Shown here: positions 1 through 5,692 of the stretch, piece by piece
Layout: each line of letters begins with the position of its first letter
Position numbering within the stretch: the stretch's first letter is position 1
From: Fidelibacterota bacterium
GTDB taxonomy: Bacteria > Fidelibacterota > Marinisomatia > Marinisomatales > CAZVFT01
NCBI GenBank assembly: GCA_014381485.1
Contig: JACNLN010000087.1
Location: 1-42,964 of the forward strand
Direction: 5' to 3'
DNA length: 42,964 nt
Position numbers and translations under genes: made by a program
The notes under the pieces: generated by a model
Databases searched by the model: none
Told to the model about the DNA's origin: nothing
The model's input: only the letters and a program-made list of their open reading frames with translations

Positions 1-109
1 GGAACTTCCGACGAAAGTTTTTGTAGCGAAGATATGAAAATGTTAAATTTTTACGTATGTTTAACATAGACACAATGAATAGATGTCTTTTACACGAGTT
101 AAGGAAATT

Positions 110-180
110 TGGGGAGTCGTCTAATGGTAGGACAGCGGATTCTGGTTCCGTAAGTGAGGGTTCAACTCCTTCCTCCCCAG
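110..180 (+). tRNA. tRNA-Gln (anticodon CTG)
   Basis: The 71-nt sequence folds as a cloverleaf. The acceptor strands TGGGGAG and CTCCCCA pair fully, with discriminator G. The anticodon stem GCGGA/TCCGT closes the loop TTCTGGT, giving anticodon CTG, and the T stem is GAGGG/CCTTC. CCA is not encoded. It reads the CAG codon. A C34 Gln tRNA is usually the second isoacceptor beside a TTG one, which is not in this window. Confidence 0.95.
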
Positions 181-272
181 CAGATGCACCCGTAGCTTCC
201 CGATCTATCAGGATATTGAGCAATTCGGTATTTTGATATCAGGAAGGTTATGAGGAAGATGTACAAAAGTTT

Positions 273-344
273 GCCCAGTTAGTTCAATGGATAGAACACG
301 TGGCTACGGACCATGAGATAGGGGTTCGAATCCTCTACTGGGTA
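273..344 (+). tRNA. tRNA-Arg (anticodon ACG)
   Basis: The acceptor strands GCCCAGT and ACTGGGT pair with one G-U, and the discriminator is A. The anticodon stem CGTGG/CCATG closes the loop CTACGGA, giving anticodon ACG, which is normally edited to ICG by TadA and then reads CGU, CGC and CGA. CCA is not encoded. It lies 92 nt downstream of tRNA-Gln on the same strand. Confidence 0.95.
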
Positions 345-360
345 CTTGATAGATAATGCA

Positions 361-382
361 TTTGTCCAAGGGTTAGAGCGTC
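361..382 (+). other. degenerate tRNA-Glu-like D-arm fragment
   Basis: This 22-nt stretch matches the D-arm region of the real tRNA-Glu (434-455) at 17 of 22 positions, and a palindrome sits where the anticodon arm would be. No acceptor or T arm can be built, so it looks like a decayed or partial tRNA copy. It could also be chance similarity, since D arms are alike. Confidence 0.35.
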
Positions 383-396
383 CCGACACGTCGGGA
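381..396. repeat. TCCCGAC palindrome, copy 1
   Basis: TCCCGACACGTCGGGA has two perfect 7-nt arms (TCCCGAC/GTCGGGA) around a 2-nt centre. The same arms recur at 35885-35900 with centre AA. A split version brackets tRNA-Thr at 1019-1116. The recurrence at three places suggests a dispersed intergenic palindrome family. Confidence 0.6.
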
Positions 397-427
397 TAAC
401 ATGGGCTTTTTTAACATATTGAATTAT

Positions 428-502
428 GGCGCGTTCGTCTAGGGGTTAGGACGTCGGCCTCTCAAGCCGGAAACACGGGTTCGATTCCCGTACGCGCTAC
501 CA
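428..502 (+). tRNA. tRNA-Glu (anticodon CTC), CCA encoded
   Basis: The acceptor strands GGCGCGT and ACGCGCT pair with one G-U. The anticodon stem TCGGC/GCCGG closes the loop CTCTCAA, giving anticodon CTC, which reads GAG. The discriminator A499 is followed directly by an encoded CCA (500-502). It is the only tRNA in this window with an encoded CCA. Confidence 0.95.
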
Positions 503-594
503 ATGATATATGCAAAGGCCAACCTACGCTAAAGCTTCGGTAGACAGGCAAAGGCGGAGGAGTCTTAAGGGAAAAGGGGTAACTAATGGTTTAT

Positions 595-630
595 GGGTAT
601 AAGGGTATACGGTATAAGGTATAGGGGTAG
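595..630. repeat. degenerate GGGTATAA tandem repeat
   Basis: Five successive units of 6 to 8 nt can be read: GGGTATAA, GGGTATAC, GGTATAA, GGTATAG, GGGTAG. The array is short and imperfect. No function is evident; replication slippage in noncoding DNA would explain it. Confidence 0.45.
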
Positions 631-646
631 CTAGTCCACGGATTTC

Positions 647-658
647 ACCCTTAAGGGT
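647..658. repeat. 12-bp palindrome ACCCTTAAGGGT
   Basis: This is a perfect self-complementary 12-mer in noncoding DNA. It could be an operator half-pair or part of a small dispersed palindrome. Nothing in the surroundings decides between these. Confidence 0.35.
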
Positions 659-705
659 TTTAAAAAGTGACAGATTTATCAACATGCTTCCCTACTTTCT
701 TTAAA

Positions 706-717
706 AGGCTAAAGCCT
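706..717. repeat. AGGCT-AA-AGCCT palindrome
   Basis: Two 5-nt arms are perfectly complementary around AA. GGCTAAAGCC-type palindromes are common in intergenic REP-like or IS200/IS605-related sequence, but no such element is intact here. Confidence 0.35.
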
Positions 718-742
718 AAACTCCGTTATAAATCCCGAAAGG

Positions 743-814
743 GTCACTAACGAAGGCACGGCTCCCCTGTGCAAGAGCTTCGGGGAGCAAGCGCCCCATT
801 CAAGGATCAGTGAC
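743..814 (+). other. nested stem structure upstream of the tRNA-tuf operon
   Basis: An outer 6-bp stem GTCACT (743-748) / AGTGAC (809-814) encloses an inner perfect 7-bp stem GCTCCCC (761-767) / GGGGAGC (782-788) with a 14-nt loop. The whole span is 72 nt. It could be a structured RNA, a decayed tRNA-sized element or a dispersed palindrome. The strand is assumed from the neighbours. Confidence 0.35.
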
Positions 815-858
815 GGTTTACTCTTATATTAAGTCTTTACTTTAGTGTAAAAAATAAT

Positions 859-887
859 TTGTTATTTAAATTTATTTTATTTAAAAT
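859..887 (+). promoter_or_regulatory. candidate sigma70-type promoter for the tRNA-tuf operon
   Basis: TTGTTA (859-864) and TAAAAT (882-887) are spaced by exactly 17 nt in a strongly AT-rich tract about 140 nt upstream of tRNA-Thr(TGT). They match the -35 and -10 consensus at 4 of 6 and 5 of 6 positions. An AT-rich tract produces such matches easily, so this is a candidate only. Confidence 0.3.
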
Positions 888-1018
888 TAGAGACTATATT
901 GCTTTATTAAATTTTATACACATTATGTTGATGAAAAAATATTTATTTGAAAATGGATGGTATGTCTCTATTAACAGGTGAATGTCACTGGGTGGAATTT
1001 CGTGATGCCACCATAGAG

Positions 1019-1116
1019 TCCCGACATGCCGATATAGCTCAACTGGGAGAGCAGCTGATTTGTAATCAGCAGGTTGGGGGTTCGAGTCCCTCTATCGGCT
1101 CTGATGCATGTCGGGA
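1019..1116. repeat. 11-bp inverted repeat bracketing tRNA-Thr
   Basis: TCCCGACATGC (1019-1029) and GCATGTCGGGA (1106-1116) are perfect reverse complements lying immediately outside, and overlapping the first two bases of, tRNA-Thr(TGT). Joined together they would form the same palindrome family seen at 381-396 and 35885-35900. The 5' leader and 3' trailer of the tRNA transcript could therefore pair and extend the acceptor stem. Confidence 0.6.
1028..1100 (+). tRNA. tRNA-Thr (anticodon TGT)
   Basis: The acceptor strands GCCGATA and TATCGGC pair perfectly, with discriminator T. The anticodon stem GCTGA/TCAGC closes the loop TTTGTAA, giving anticodon TGT. CCA is not encoded. It is the first member of a Thr-Tyr-Gly-Thr-tuf arrangement, the same order as thrU-tyrU-glyT-thrT-tufB of E. 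coli, and is probably cotranscribed with tuf. Confidence 0.96.
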
Positions 1117-1137
1117 TAATCAGCAGGCTGAGGGTTC
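1117..1137 (+). other. partial copy of tRNA-Thr 3' half
   Basis: This 21-nt segment matches 1063-1083 of the adjacent tRNA-Thr (3' side of the anticodon stem through the T-loop TTC) at 19 of 21 positions. No acceptor stem follows it. It looks like a residue of tRNA duplication or recombination, and a similar residue follows tRNA-Gly. Confidence 0.55.
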
Positions 1138-1170
1138 TTCCACAGGAACTTCCTTGATCCGCAGGATCTC

Positions 1171-1198
1171 TCCAAAGGAGTCCTTCGTGACCTTTGGA
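1171..1198. repeat. 8-bp inverted repeat between tRNA-Thr and tRNA-Tyr
   Basis: TCCAAAGG (1171-1178) and CCTTTGGA (1191-1198) are perfect reverse complements with a 12-nt spacer. A second small stem, GATCC/GGATC around GCA (1156-1168), lies just upstream. In the tRNA operon transcript these could form processing stems. No U-run follows, so this is not a standard intrinsic terminator. Confidence 0.4.
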
Positions 1199-1259
1199 GG
1201 AGGAGTCTCTCCGGTGGCTCAATGGCCTAGAGGGATAATTTGAATCGATCTGAAAATTT

Positions 1260-1342
1260 GGGGAGGTGGCAGAGCGGTCAAATGCACCAGACTGTAAATC
1301 TGGCGGCGAAAGCCTTCGGTGGTTCAAATCCATCTCTCCCCA
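1260..1342 (+). tRNA. tRNA-Tyr (anticodon GTA)
   Basis: This is an 83-nt class II tRNA. The acceptor strands are GGGGAGG and TCTCCCC, and the discriminator is A. The anticodon stem CCAGA/TCTGG closes the loop CTGTAAA, giving anticodon GTA, and a long variable arm follows. CCA is not encoded. It is second in the Thr-Tyr-Gly-Thr array. Confidence 0.96.
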
Positions 1343-1468
1343 CACAATAATGGAAAAATATAGATATTCTTCTAAGGTTCATGTCTGTTATGATAACAAC
1401 TGTATGGGTGTAACTTCATGAATGGAATAGGGAATAGAACGTCAGTTTTCTCCGCATATCAAGAAAAT

Positions 1469-1541
1469 GCGGTGGTAGCTCAGTTGGTAGAGCATCAGCC
1501 TTCCAAGCTGAGGGTCGCGAGTTCGAACCTCGTCCGCCGCT
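1469..1541 (+). tRNA. tRNA-Gly (anticodon TCC)
   Basis: The acceptor strands GCGGTGG and CCGCCGC pair with one wobble, and the discriminator is T. The anticodon stem TCAGC/GCTGA closes the loop CTTCCAA, giving anticodon TCC, which reads GGA and GGG. CCA is not encoded. It is third in the Thr-Tyr-Gly-Thr-tuf array. Confidence 0.96.
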
Positions 1542-1564
1542 CACAATGGAAATCACCGGGCAGT

Positions 1565-1585
1565 CAAGCTGAGGGTCGAGAGTTC
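1565..1585 (+). other. partial copy of tRNA-Gly 3' half
   Basis: This 21-nt stretch matches 1504-1524 of tRNA-Gly at 20 of 21 positions, again from the 3' side of the anticodon stem to the T-loop TTC. There is no acceptor stem. It is the same tRNA section that is duplicated after tRNA-Thr, which points to a common mechanism. Confidence 0.6.
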
Positions 1586-1602
1586 CCTGTCAGATAGACA
1601 GG
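1586..1602 (+). other. small hairpin in the tRNA-Gly to tRNA-Thr spacer
   Basis: CCTGTC (1586-1591) and GACAGG (1597-1602) form a perfect 6-bp stem with loop AGATA, directly after the tRNA-Gly fragment. No immediate T-run follows, so termination is unlikely. It may act as a processing stem in the polycistronic tRNA transcript. Confidence 0.35.
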
Positions 1603-1645
1603 TTACTTGCTCGAATATTTTTATATCAGGCACATTAATTCTTGT

Positions 1646-1718
1646 GCCTACGTAGCTCAGTCGGTAGAGCACGTCCTTGGTAAGGACGGGGTCACCGGTT
1701 CAAGTCCGGTCGTAGGCT
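1646..1718 (+). tRNA. tRNA-Thr (anticodon GGT)
   Basis: The acceptor strands GCCTACG and CGTAGGC pair perfectly, with discriminator T. The anticodon stem CGTCC/GGACG closes the loop TTGGTAA, giving anticodon GGT, which reads ACC and ACU. CCA is not encoded. It ends 34 nt upstream of tuf, as thrT does before tufB. Confidence 0.96.
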
Positions 1719-1738
1719 CAATTAACTGATATTAATTA

Positions 1739-2963
1739 GGAGGAACAGCACAATGGCAAAGGAGAAATTTTCGAGGACGAAGCCTCACTTAAATATAGGG
1801 ACGATAGGTCATGTAGATCATGGGAAGACGACATTGACGGCAGCGATGACGTTATATTTAAGCAAGCGTGGTTTAGCAGAGGCTCGGACGTTTGATAGTA
1901 TTGATAGTGCTCCTGAGGAGCGGGAGCGAGGATTAACGATACAGACGGCACATGTGGAGTATGAGACGGATAATCGTCATTATGCACACATAGATTGTCC
2001 GGGACATGCAGATTACATCAAGAATATGATAACGGGAGCGGCACAGATGGATGGATCTGTATTGGTAGTATCGGCGGCAGATGGTCCAATGCCCCAGACA
2101 CGTGAGCATGTATTATTAGCACGTCAGGTAAATGTTCCGGCTATTGTGGTATTTATGAACAAGACGGATCAGGTAGATGATCCGGAGTTACTGGAGTTAG
2201 TGGAGTTGGAGTTGCGTGAGTTATTGGATGAGTACAATTTTCCTGGTGATGAGATACCGATAATACAGGGTAGTGCGTTGGAGGCGTTGAGCAATCCAGA
2301 GGATGAGGAGTTGACTCGGTGTATAGTGGAGTTATTGGATGCGATAGACAGTTACATACCGGAGCCGGAGCGAGATATAGACAGGCCATTTTTGATGCCT
2401 GTGGAGGATGTATTCAGTATTACGGGACGAGGTACGGTAGGTACAGGAAGGATAGAGCGTGGGATAATAAAGGTAGGTGATTCGGTAGAGATAGTGGGAT
2501 TAGGAGAGACGAGTAAGACGGTAGTGACGGGAGTAGAGATGTTTCGTAAGATATTGGATGAGGGTCAGGCTGGAGATAATGCTGGTTTATTGTTGAGGGG
2601 AGTGGATAAGGATGATTTAAAGCGAGGTCAGGTTATATCGGCGGTAGGAAGTATCACGCCCCACACGAAGTTTGAGGCGAAGGTATATGTATTGAAGAAG
2701 GAGGAGGGAGGTCGTCACACGCCCTTTTTTGAGGGATATCGGCCTCAGTTTTATTTTCGAACGACAGATGTGACGGGCGTGGTGAGTTTGCCTGAGGGAG
2801 TAGAGATGGTGATGCCAGGAGATAATGTAAACGTTAAAGTGGAGTTGATAACACCGATAGCGATGGAGAAGGAGTTGAGGTTTGCGATTCGTGAGGGTGG
2901 TCACACCGTTGGAGCTGGAGTCGTGACGGATATTCTTGAGTAAGGAGAATCAAATTGGCTGGA
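1739..2963 (+). repeat. tuf direct repeat, copy 1
   Basis: About 1225 bp match 17240-18464 by eye without a difference. The left edge is inside the ribosome binding site (A at 1738 against G at 17239). The right edge is after the third codon of the next gene (A at 2964 against C at 18465). The copies are direct and offset by 15,501 bp. Such identity normally reflects gene conversion between tuf paralogues. Confidence 0.95.
1753..2943 (+). CDS. tuf: elongation factor Tu (copy 1)
   Basis: This is the GTPase that delivers aminoacyl-tRNA to the ribosomal A site. The 396 residues are the usual length. The GTP-binding motifs are GHVDHGKT (19-26), DCPGH (82-86, with the catalytic His) and NKTD (137-140), followed by the two beta-barrel domains. 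Switch I reads GLTIQT where E. coli has GITINT; the Mg-binding Thr is kept. A strong Shine-Dalgarno AGGAGG (1738-1743) precedes the ATG. The gene follows tRNA-Thr(GGT) and precedes rpmG, as in tufB-type operons. All 39 Glu codons are GAG and all 9 Gln codons are CAG, and Ile is mostly ATA and Thr mostly ACG. This usage is unlike the neighbouring genes. The protein is identical to copy 2. Confidence 0.98.
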   Translation: MAKEKFSRTKPHLNIGTIGHVDHGKTTLTAAMTLYLSKRGLAEARTFDSIDSAPEERERGLTIQTAHVEYETDNRHYAHIDCPGHADYIKNMITGAAQMDGSVLVVSAADGPMPQTREHVLLARQVNVPAIVVFMNKTDQVDDPELLELVELELRELLDEYNFPGDEIPIIQGSALEALSNPEDEELTRCIVELLDAIDSYIPEPERDIDRPFLMPVEDVFSITGRGTVGTGRIERGIIKVGDSVEIVGLGETSKTVVTGVEMFRKILDEGQAGDNAGLLLRGVDKDDLKRGQVISAVGSITPHTKFEAKVYVLKKEEGGRHTPFFEGYRPQFYFRTTDVTGVVSLPEGVEMVMPGDNVNVKVELITPIAMEKELRFAIREGGHTVGAGVVTDILE

Positions 2964-3119
2964 AGGAGTAAAAGAACAACGATAACATTGCAAAGTACTG
3001 CTGGTACAGGATATCGATATACTACCACAAAAAATAAGCAAAATCATCCTGAACGTGTGGAGTATAAAAAGTACGATCCTGTTGCCAAAAAGCATGTGAT
3101 TTTTAAGGAAACTCGGTAA
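2955..3119 (+). CDS. rpmG: 50S ribosomal protein L33
   Basis: This is a 54-residue L33 (begins MAGRSKRTTITLQST, ends HVIFKETR) of the cysteine-free type, so it needs no zinc. It starts at TTG 2955; the AAGGAG ribosome binding site overlaps the tuf stop codon. The binding site, the TTG and the next two codons lie inside the repeated tuf tract, so the initiation region is identical to that of rpsJ at the other copy. The order tuf-rpmG-tRNA-Trp-secE-nusG is widespread in Gram-negative bacteria. Confidence 0.95.
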   Translation: MAGRSKRTTITLQSTAGTGYRYTTTKNKQNHPERVEYKKYDPVAKKHVIFKETR

Positions 3120-3197
3120 AATAGAGATTTTGGTGGTATTCAGATGAGTAATTCAATTAGTAGAAACTTGGTATCCCCGCTTTCTTTTGGAGGAATT

Positions 3198-3270
3198 AGG
3201 TGAGTAGCTCAATTGGTAGAGCCCCGGTCTCCAAAACCGGTGGTTGCGGGTTCAAGTCCTGCCTCACCTG
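3198..3270 (+). tRNA. tRNA-Trp (anticodon CCA)
   Basis: The acceptor strands AGGTGAG and CTCACCT pair perfectly, with discriminator G. The anticodon stem CCGGT/ACCGG closes the loop CTCCAAA, giving anticodon CCA. CCA at the 3' end is not encoded. It sits between rpmG and secE, its classic position, and ends 18 nt before secE, so it is probably processed from the operon transcript. Confidence 0.96.
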
Positions 3271-3288
3271 CAGATCATTTTGAGATAG

Positions 3289-3480
3289 ATGTTTAAGATA
3301 TTTAAAAAAATAAGTCAGTTTTTAAGTAGTGTACAGTTTGAGTTGAAGAAAGTATCCTGGCCTAACTGGGATGAACTTAGAGGATCTACTATTGTGGTAC
3401 TTTCTCTTTCTCTTATGTTATGTATATTTCTATTCTTTATTGATCAGATTCTTTCAAGAATTGTAAATGTGATTTTATAA
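3289..3480 (+). CDS. secE: preprotein translocase subunit SecE
   Basis: SecE clamps SecY in the plasma-membrane translocon. The 63 residues match the short, single-span SecE type. The amphipathic helix with the signature ELKKVSWP (about residues 18-25) is followed by one membrane span (about 33-55). The gene is just downstream of tRNA-Trp and is followed by nusG after a single base, the standard secE-nusG pair. Its partner secY lies at 27603 in the same run. Confidence 0.95.
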   Translation: MFKIFKKISQFLSSVQFELKKVSWPNWDELRGSTIVVLSLSLMLCIFLFFIDQILSRIVNVIL

Positions 3481-3481
3481 T

Positions 3482-4009
3482 ATGGATTGGTATTCAGTTA
3501 GAGTTATTTCTGGTAGGGAAAAAAAGATTAGGGAAGCAGTACTTCGCGAGGCCGAACATAATAATCTAACGGATTTTATTGGGGATATACTTGTTCCTTC
3601 TGAGAATGTTATTGAGATGAGAGATGGTAAAAAAAGAGTGAAAGAAAAATTATTTTACCCGGGTTATTTACTGATAAATATGACACTTACAAATGAGACA
3701 AAATATTATATTGAAAATATCGCTGGTGTTATCAATTTTATTGGTTCCAAAGACAATCCTCACCCGTTGAGAGATGAGGAGGTAAAACGTATACTCGGCG
3801 AGGTGGAAAGTTTGGATGGTCGTGAGGTAATTGGGACTAAGTTTAAAACAGGTGATGCTATAAAAGTAATTGATGGACCTTTTATCGATTTTACTGGATT
3901 TGTTCATAATGTGAATGAAGAAAAACAGAAAGTTAAGGTGACCGTCTCAATTTTTGGGCGTCCAACTCCTGTTGAGCTAGATTATCTCCAGGTAGAAAAA
4001 GAAAAGTAA
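3482..4009 (+). CDS. nusG: transcription termination/antitermination factor NusG
   Basis: NusG binds RNA polymerase through its NGN domain and can link it to Rho or to ribosomal protein S10. The 175-residue protein begins MDWYSVRVISGREKKI, with the NGN domain at about 1-110 (GYLLINM, GVINFIG). A KOW domain follows at about 122-172 (FKTGDAIKVIDGPFIDFTG). No Shine-Dalgarno is visible; the ATG lies one base after the secE stop, suggesting translational coupling. The gene for its possible partner S10 is in the same superoperon. Confidence 0.97.
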   Translation: MDWYSVRVISGREKKIREAVLREAEHNNLTDFIGDILVPSENVIEMRDGKKRVKEKLFYPGYLLINMTLTNETKYYIENIAGVINFIGSKDNPHPLRDEEVKRILGEVESLDGREVIGTKFKTGDAIKVIDGPFIDFTGFVHNVNEEKQKVKVTVSIFGRPTPVELDYLQVEKEK

Positions 4010-4017
4010 GAATAACG

Positions 4018-4440
4018 ATGGCAAAAAAGATTAGAACAACACTTAAACTTCAAATACGTGCAGGTCAAGCAAATCCTGCACCACCTGTAGGTCCTGCTTT
4101 AGGTCAACACGGTGTGAATATTATGGATTTCTGTAAAACATTTAATGAGCGGACGAAGGAAAACAGAGGGACGATTATTCCTGTAGTGATCACAGTATAT
4201 CAGGATCGTTCCTTTACATTTGTAACCAAGACTCCACCTGCTGCTGTCTTGATTAAGAAAGCTGCAGGAATTAGTAAAGGTTCTGGAGAACCCAATCGAG
4301 AGAAAGTTGGGAAGATATCGGAATCGGATATTCGCTCTATTGCTGAAACGAAGATGCCAGACCTAAATGCAAATTCCGTTGAAACAGCAACAGAAATGAT
4401 TCGAGGAACAGCAAGAAGTATGGGAATTGAGGTCGAATAA
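4018..4440 (+). CDS. rplK: 50S ribosomal protein L11
   Basis: L11 forms the GTPase-associated centre on 23S rRNA. The 140 residues are the usual length. The N-terminal domain carries the proline-rich stretch ANPAPPVGPALGQHGVN (residues 20-36), which is the thiostrepton-binding linker region, and the C-terminal part (FTFVTKTPPA onward) binds rRNA. It starts 8 nt after nusG in the conserved nusG-rplK-rplA order. Confidence 0.97.
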   Translation: MAKKIRTTLKLQIRAGQANPAPPVGPALGQHGVNIMDFCKTFNERTKENRGTIIPVVITVYQDRSFTFVTKTPPAAVLIKKAAGISKGSGEPNREKVGKISESDIRSIAETKMPDLNANSVETATEMIRGTARSMGIEVE

Positions 4441-4455
4441 GAAACTGAATAATTT

Positions 4456-5142
4456 ATGAAGCACGGTAAAAAATATAGAACAGTATTAAATAATCTGGAT
4501 AGACATCATCTATATTCACTGGAAGATGCAGTTGCCTTTGTGAAGGAAAACGCTTCTGCTAAATTTAATGAGACTGTGGAGATATCAGTCAATCTTGGTG
4601 TGGATCCAAGGCATGCAGAGCAGAACATTAGAGTAACCACTTCATTACCTTATGGTACTGGTAAAGAGGTGAAAGTATTGGTATTGGCAAAAGGTTCGGC
4701 AGCCAAAGAGGCAAAGGATAACGGGGCTGATTTTGTTGGTGATGATGATTTTATTCAAAAGCTACAGGGTGGATGGACTGATGCGGATGTTATTATTGCC
4801 TCACCGGATATGATGCCCAAAGTAGGAAGACTTGGTAAAATTCTTGGTCCTAAAGGACTGATGCCAAATCCCAAAAGTGGGACAGTTACACCTCAGGTGG
4901 GTAATGCAGTAAAAGAGATTAAAGCGGGTCGTATTGAACTGCGGGTAGATAAATATGGAGTAATTCATGCTCCTGTTGGGAAATGTTCTTTTGAAAATGA
5001 ACAACTTATTGAAAATATAAAATCAGTGATTAGCATGCTCAGGAGACTAAAACCGTCAGTTGTGAAAGGAACATATTTAAAAAAATTAACCATTTCATCA
5101 ACGATGGGACCCGGTGTAAAGATAAACAAAACGACAGTCTAA
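4456..5142 (+). CDS. rplA: 50S ribosomal protein L1
   Basis: L1 forms the mobile stalk at the E site and in many bacteria represses the L11-L1 message. The 228 residues are near the usual length. The signature region KILGPKGLMPNPKSGTVT lies at about residues 129-146, and the C terminus GTYLKKLTISSTMGPGVKI is typical. The gap to rplK is 15 nt and no Shine-Dalgarno is evident, so coupling to rplK is likely. Confidence 0.97.
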   Translation: MKHGKKYRTVLNNLDRHHLYSLEDAVAFVKENASAKFNETVEISVNLGVDPRHAEQNIRVTTSLPYGTGKEVKVLVLAKGSAAKEAKDNGADFVGDDDFIQKLQGGWTDADVIIASPDMMPKVGRLGKILGPKGLMPNPKSGTVTPQVGNAVKEIKAGRIELRVDKYGVIHAPVGKCSFENEQLIENIKSVISMLRRLKPSVVKGTYLKKLTISSTMGPGVKINKTTV

Positions 5143-5152
5143 TAGGTAAACT

Positions 5153-5671
5153 ATGCCATCAGAAAATAATATTGAAGTTGTAGCTGCTATGAAAGAGAAG
5201 TTTGAGAATGCCACCGGGGTATATTTTACTGATTTTATGGGGTTAAATGTTTCTGAGGTTACCGATCTTCGAAAGAAGTTTTACAGTGAAGGGGTTGAAT
5301 ATCTTGTTGTAAAAAATACATTGGTGAAACTTGCTTCTAAAGATCTCAAGATAAAAGAGTTAGAAGATATTTTTAGAGGTCCCACAGCTATTGCATTTTC
5401 ATATCAAGATCCAACGACACCAGCCAGAGTTTTAAAAGAATTTAAGAAAGAACACGATTTACCAGAGTTAAAAGCACTTATCTTTGAAGGAGAGTTAATG
5501 GACAAATCTTTGTTTGAGAAGATTTCCAATTTGCCTTCAAGAGAAGTATTGCTGTCAAATCTGGTTGGTGGATTAAATTCACCTATGACAAAGTTTGTAA
5601 CTACGATTAGCAGTCCTATATCGAAACTGTTAAACGTATTGAGCAGCATTAAAGAAACGAAACAAACATAG
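5153..5671 (+). CDS. rplJ: 50S ribosomal protein L10
   Basis: L10 anchors the L7/L12 dimers on the ribosomal stalk. The protein has 172 residues. The N-terminal rRNA-binding domain includes YFTDFMGLNVSEVTDLRKKF and VVKNTLVKLA, and a C-terminal helix binds L7/L12. It lies 10 nt after rplA, so there is no room for the long L10 leader known from E. coli. rplL follows after 21 nt. Confidence 0.96.
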   Translation: MPSENNIEVVAAMKEKFENATGVYFTDFMGLNVSEVTDLRKKFYSEGVEYLVVKNTLVKLASKDLKIKELEDIFRGPTAIAFSYQDPTTPARVLKEFKKEHDLPELKALIFEGELMDKSLFEKISNLPSREVLLSNLVGGLNSPMTKFVTTISSPISKLLNVLSSIKETKQT

Positions 5672-5692
5672 AGTATCAGGAGGAAACTGAAA

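Larger units (their letters stand above)
503..1027. other. palindrome-rich noncoding region upstream of the tRNA-tuf operon
   Basis: No credible protein gene occurs in these 525 bases. From left to right the stretch holds a short degenerate tandem repeat (595-630), two small palindromes (647-658, 706-717), a nested stem structure (743-814), and a very AT-rich tract (about 830-950) with a candidate promoter. The palindromes resemble REP/IS200-type intergenic debris, but no transposase gene is present. Confidence 0.6.

Noticed and set aside
9..109. Promoter for the first tRNA group
   Set aside because: TTGTAG and TTAAAT at 21-48 are a poor match. The window edge may also cut the relevant sequence.
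947..1243. 98-aa reading frame on the + strand across tRNA-Thr
   Set aside because: It runs through a tRNA gene and inverted repeats, has no Shine-Dalgarno and a composition unlike a protein.
971..1345. 124-aa reading frame on the - strand across tRNA-Thr and tRNA-Tyr
   Set aside because: It is antisense to two clear tRNA genes. Peptides such as RADRGTRTPNLLI are a known spurious product of antisense tRNA translation.
2153..2904. Reading frames on the - strand inside tuf (also at 17654-18405)
   Set aside because: They are shadows caused by the biased codon use of tuf and have no start signals or protein-like composition.
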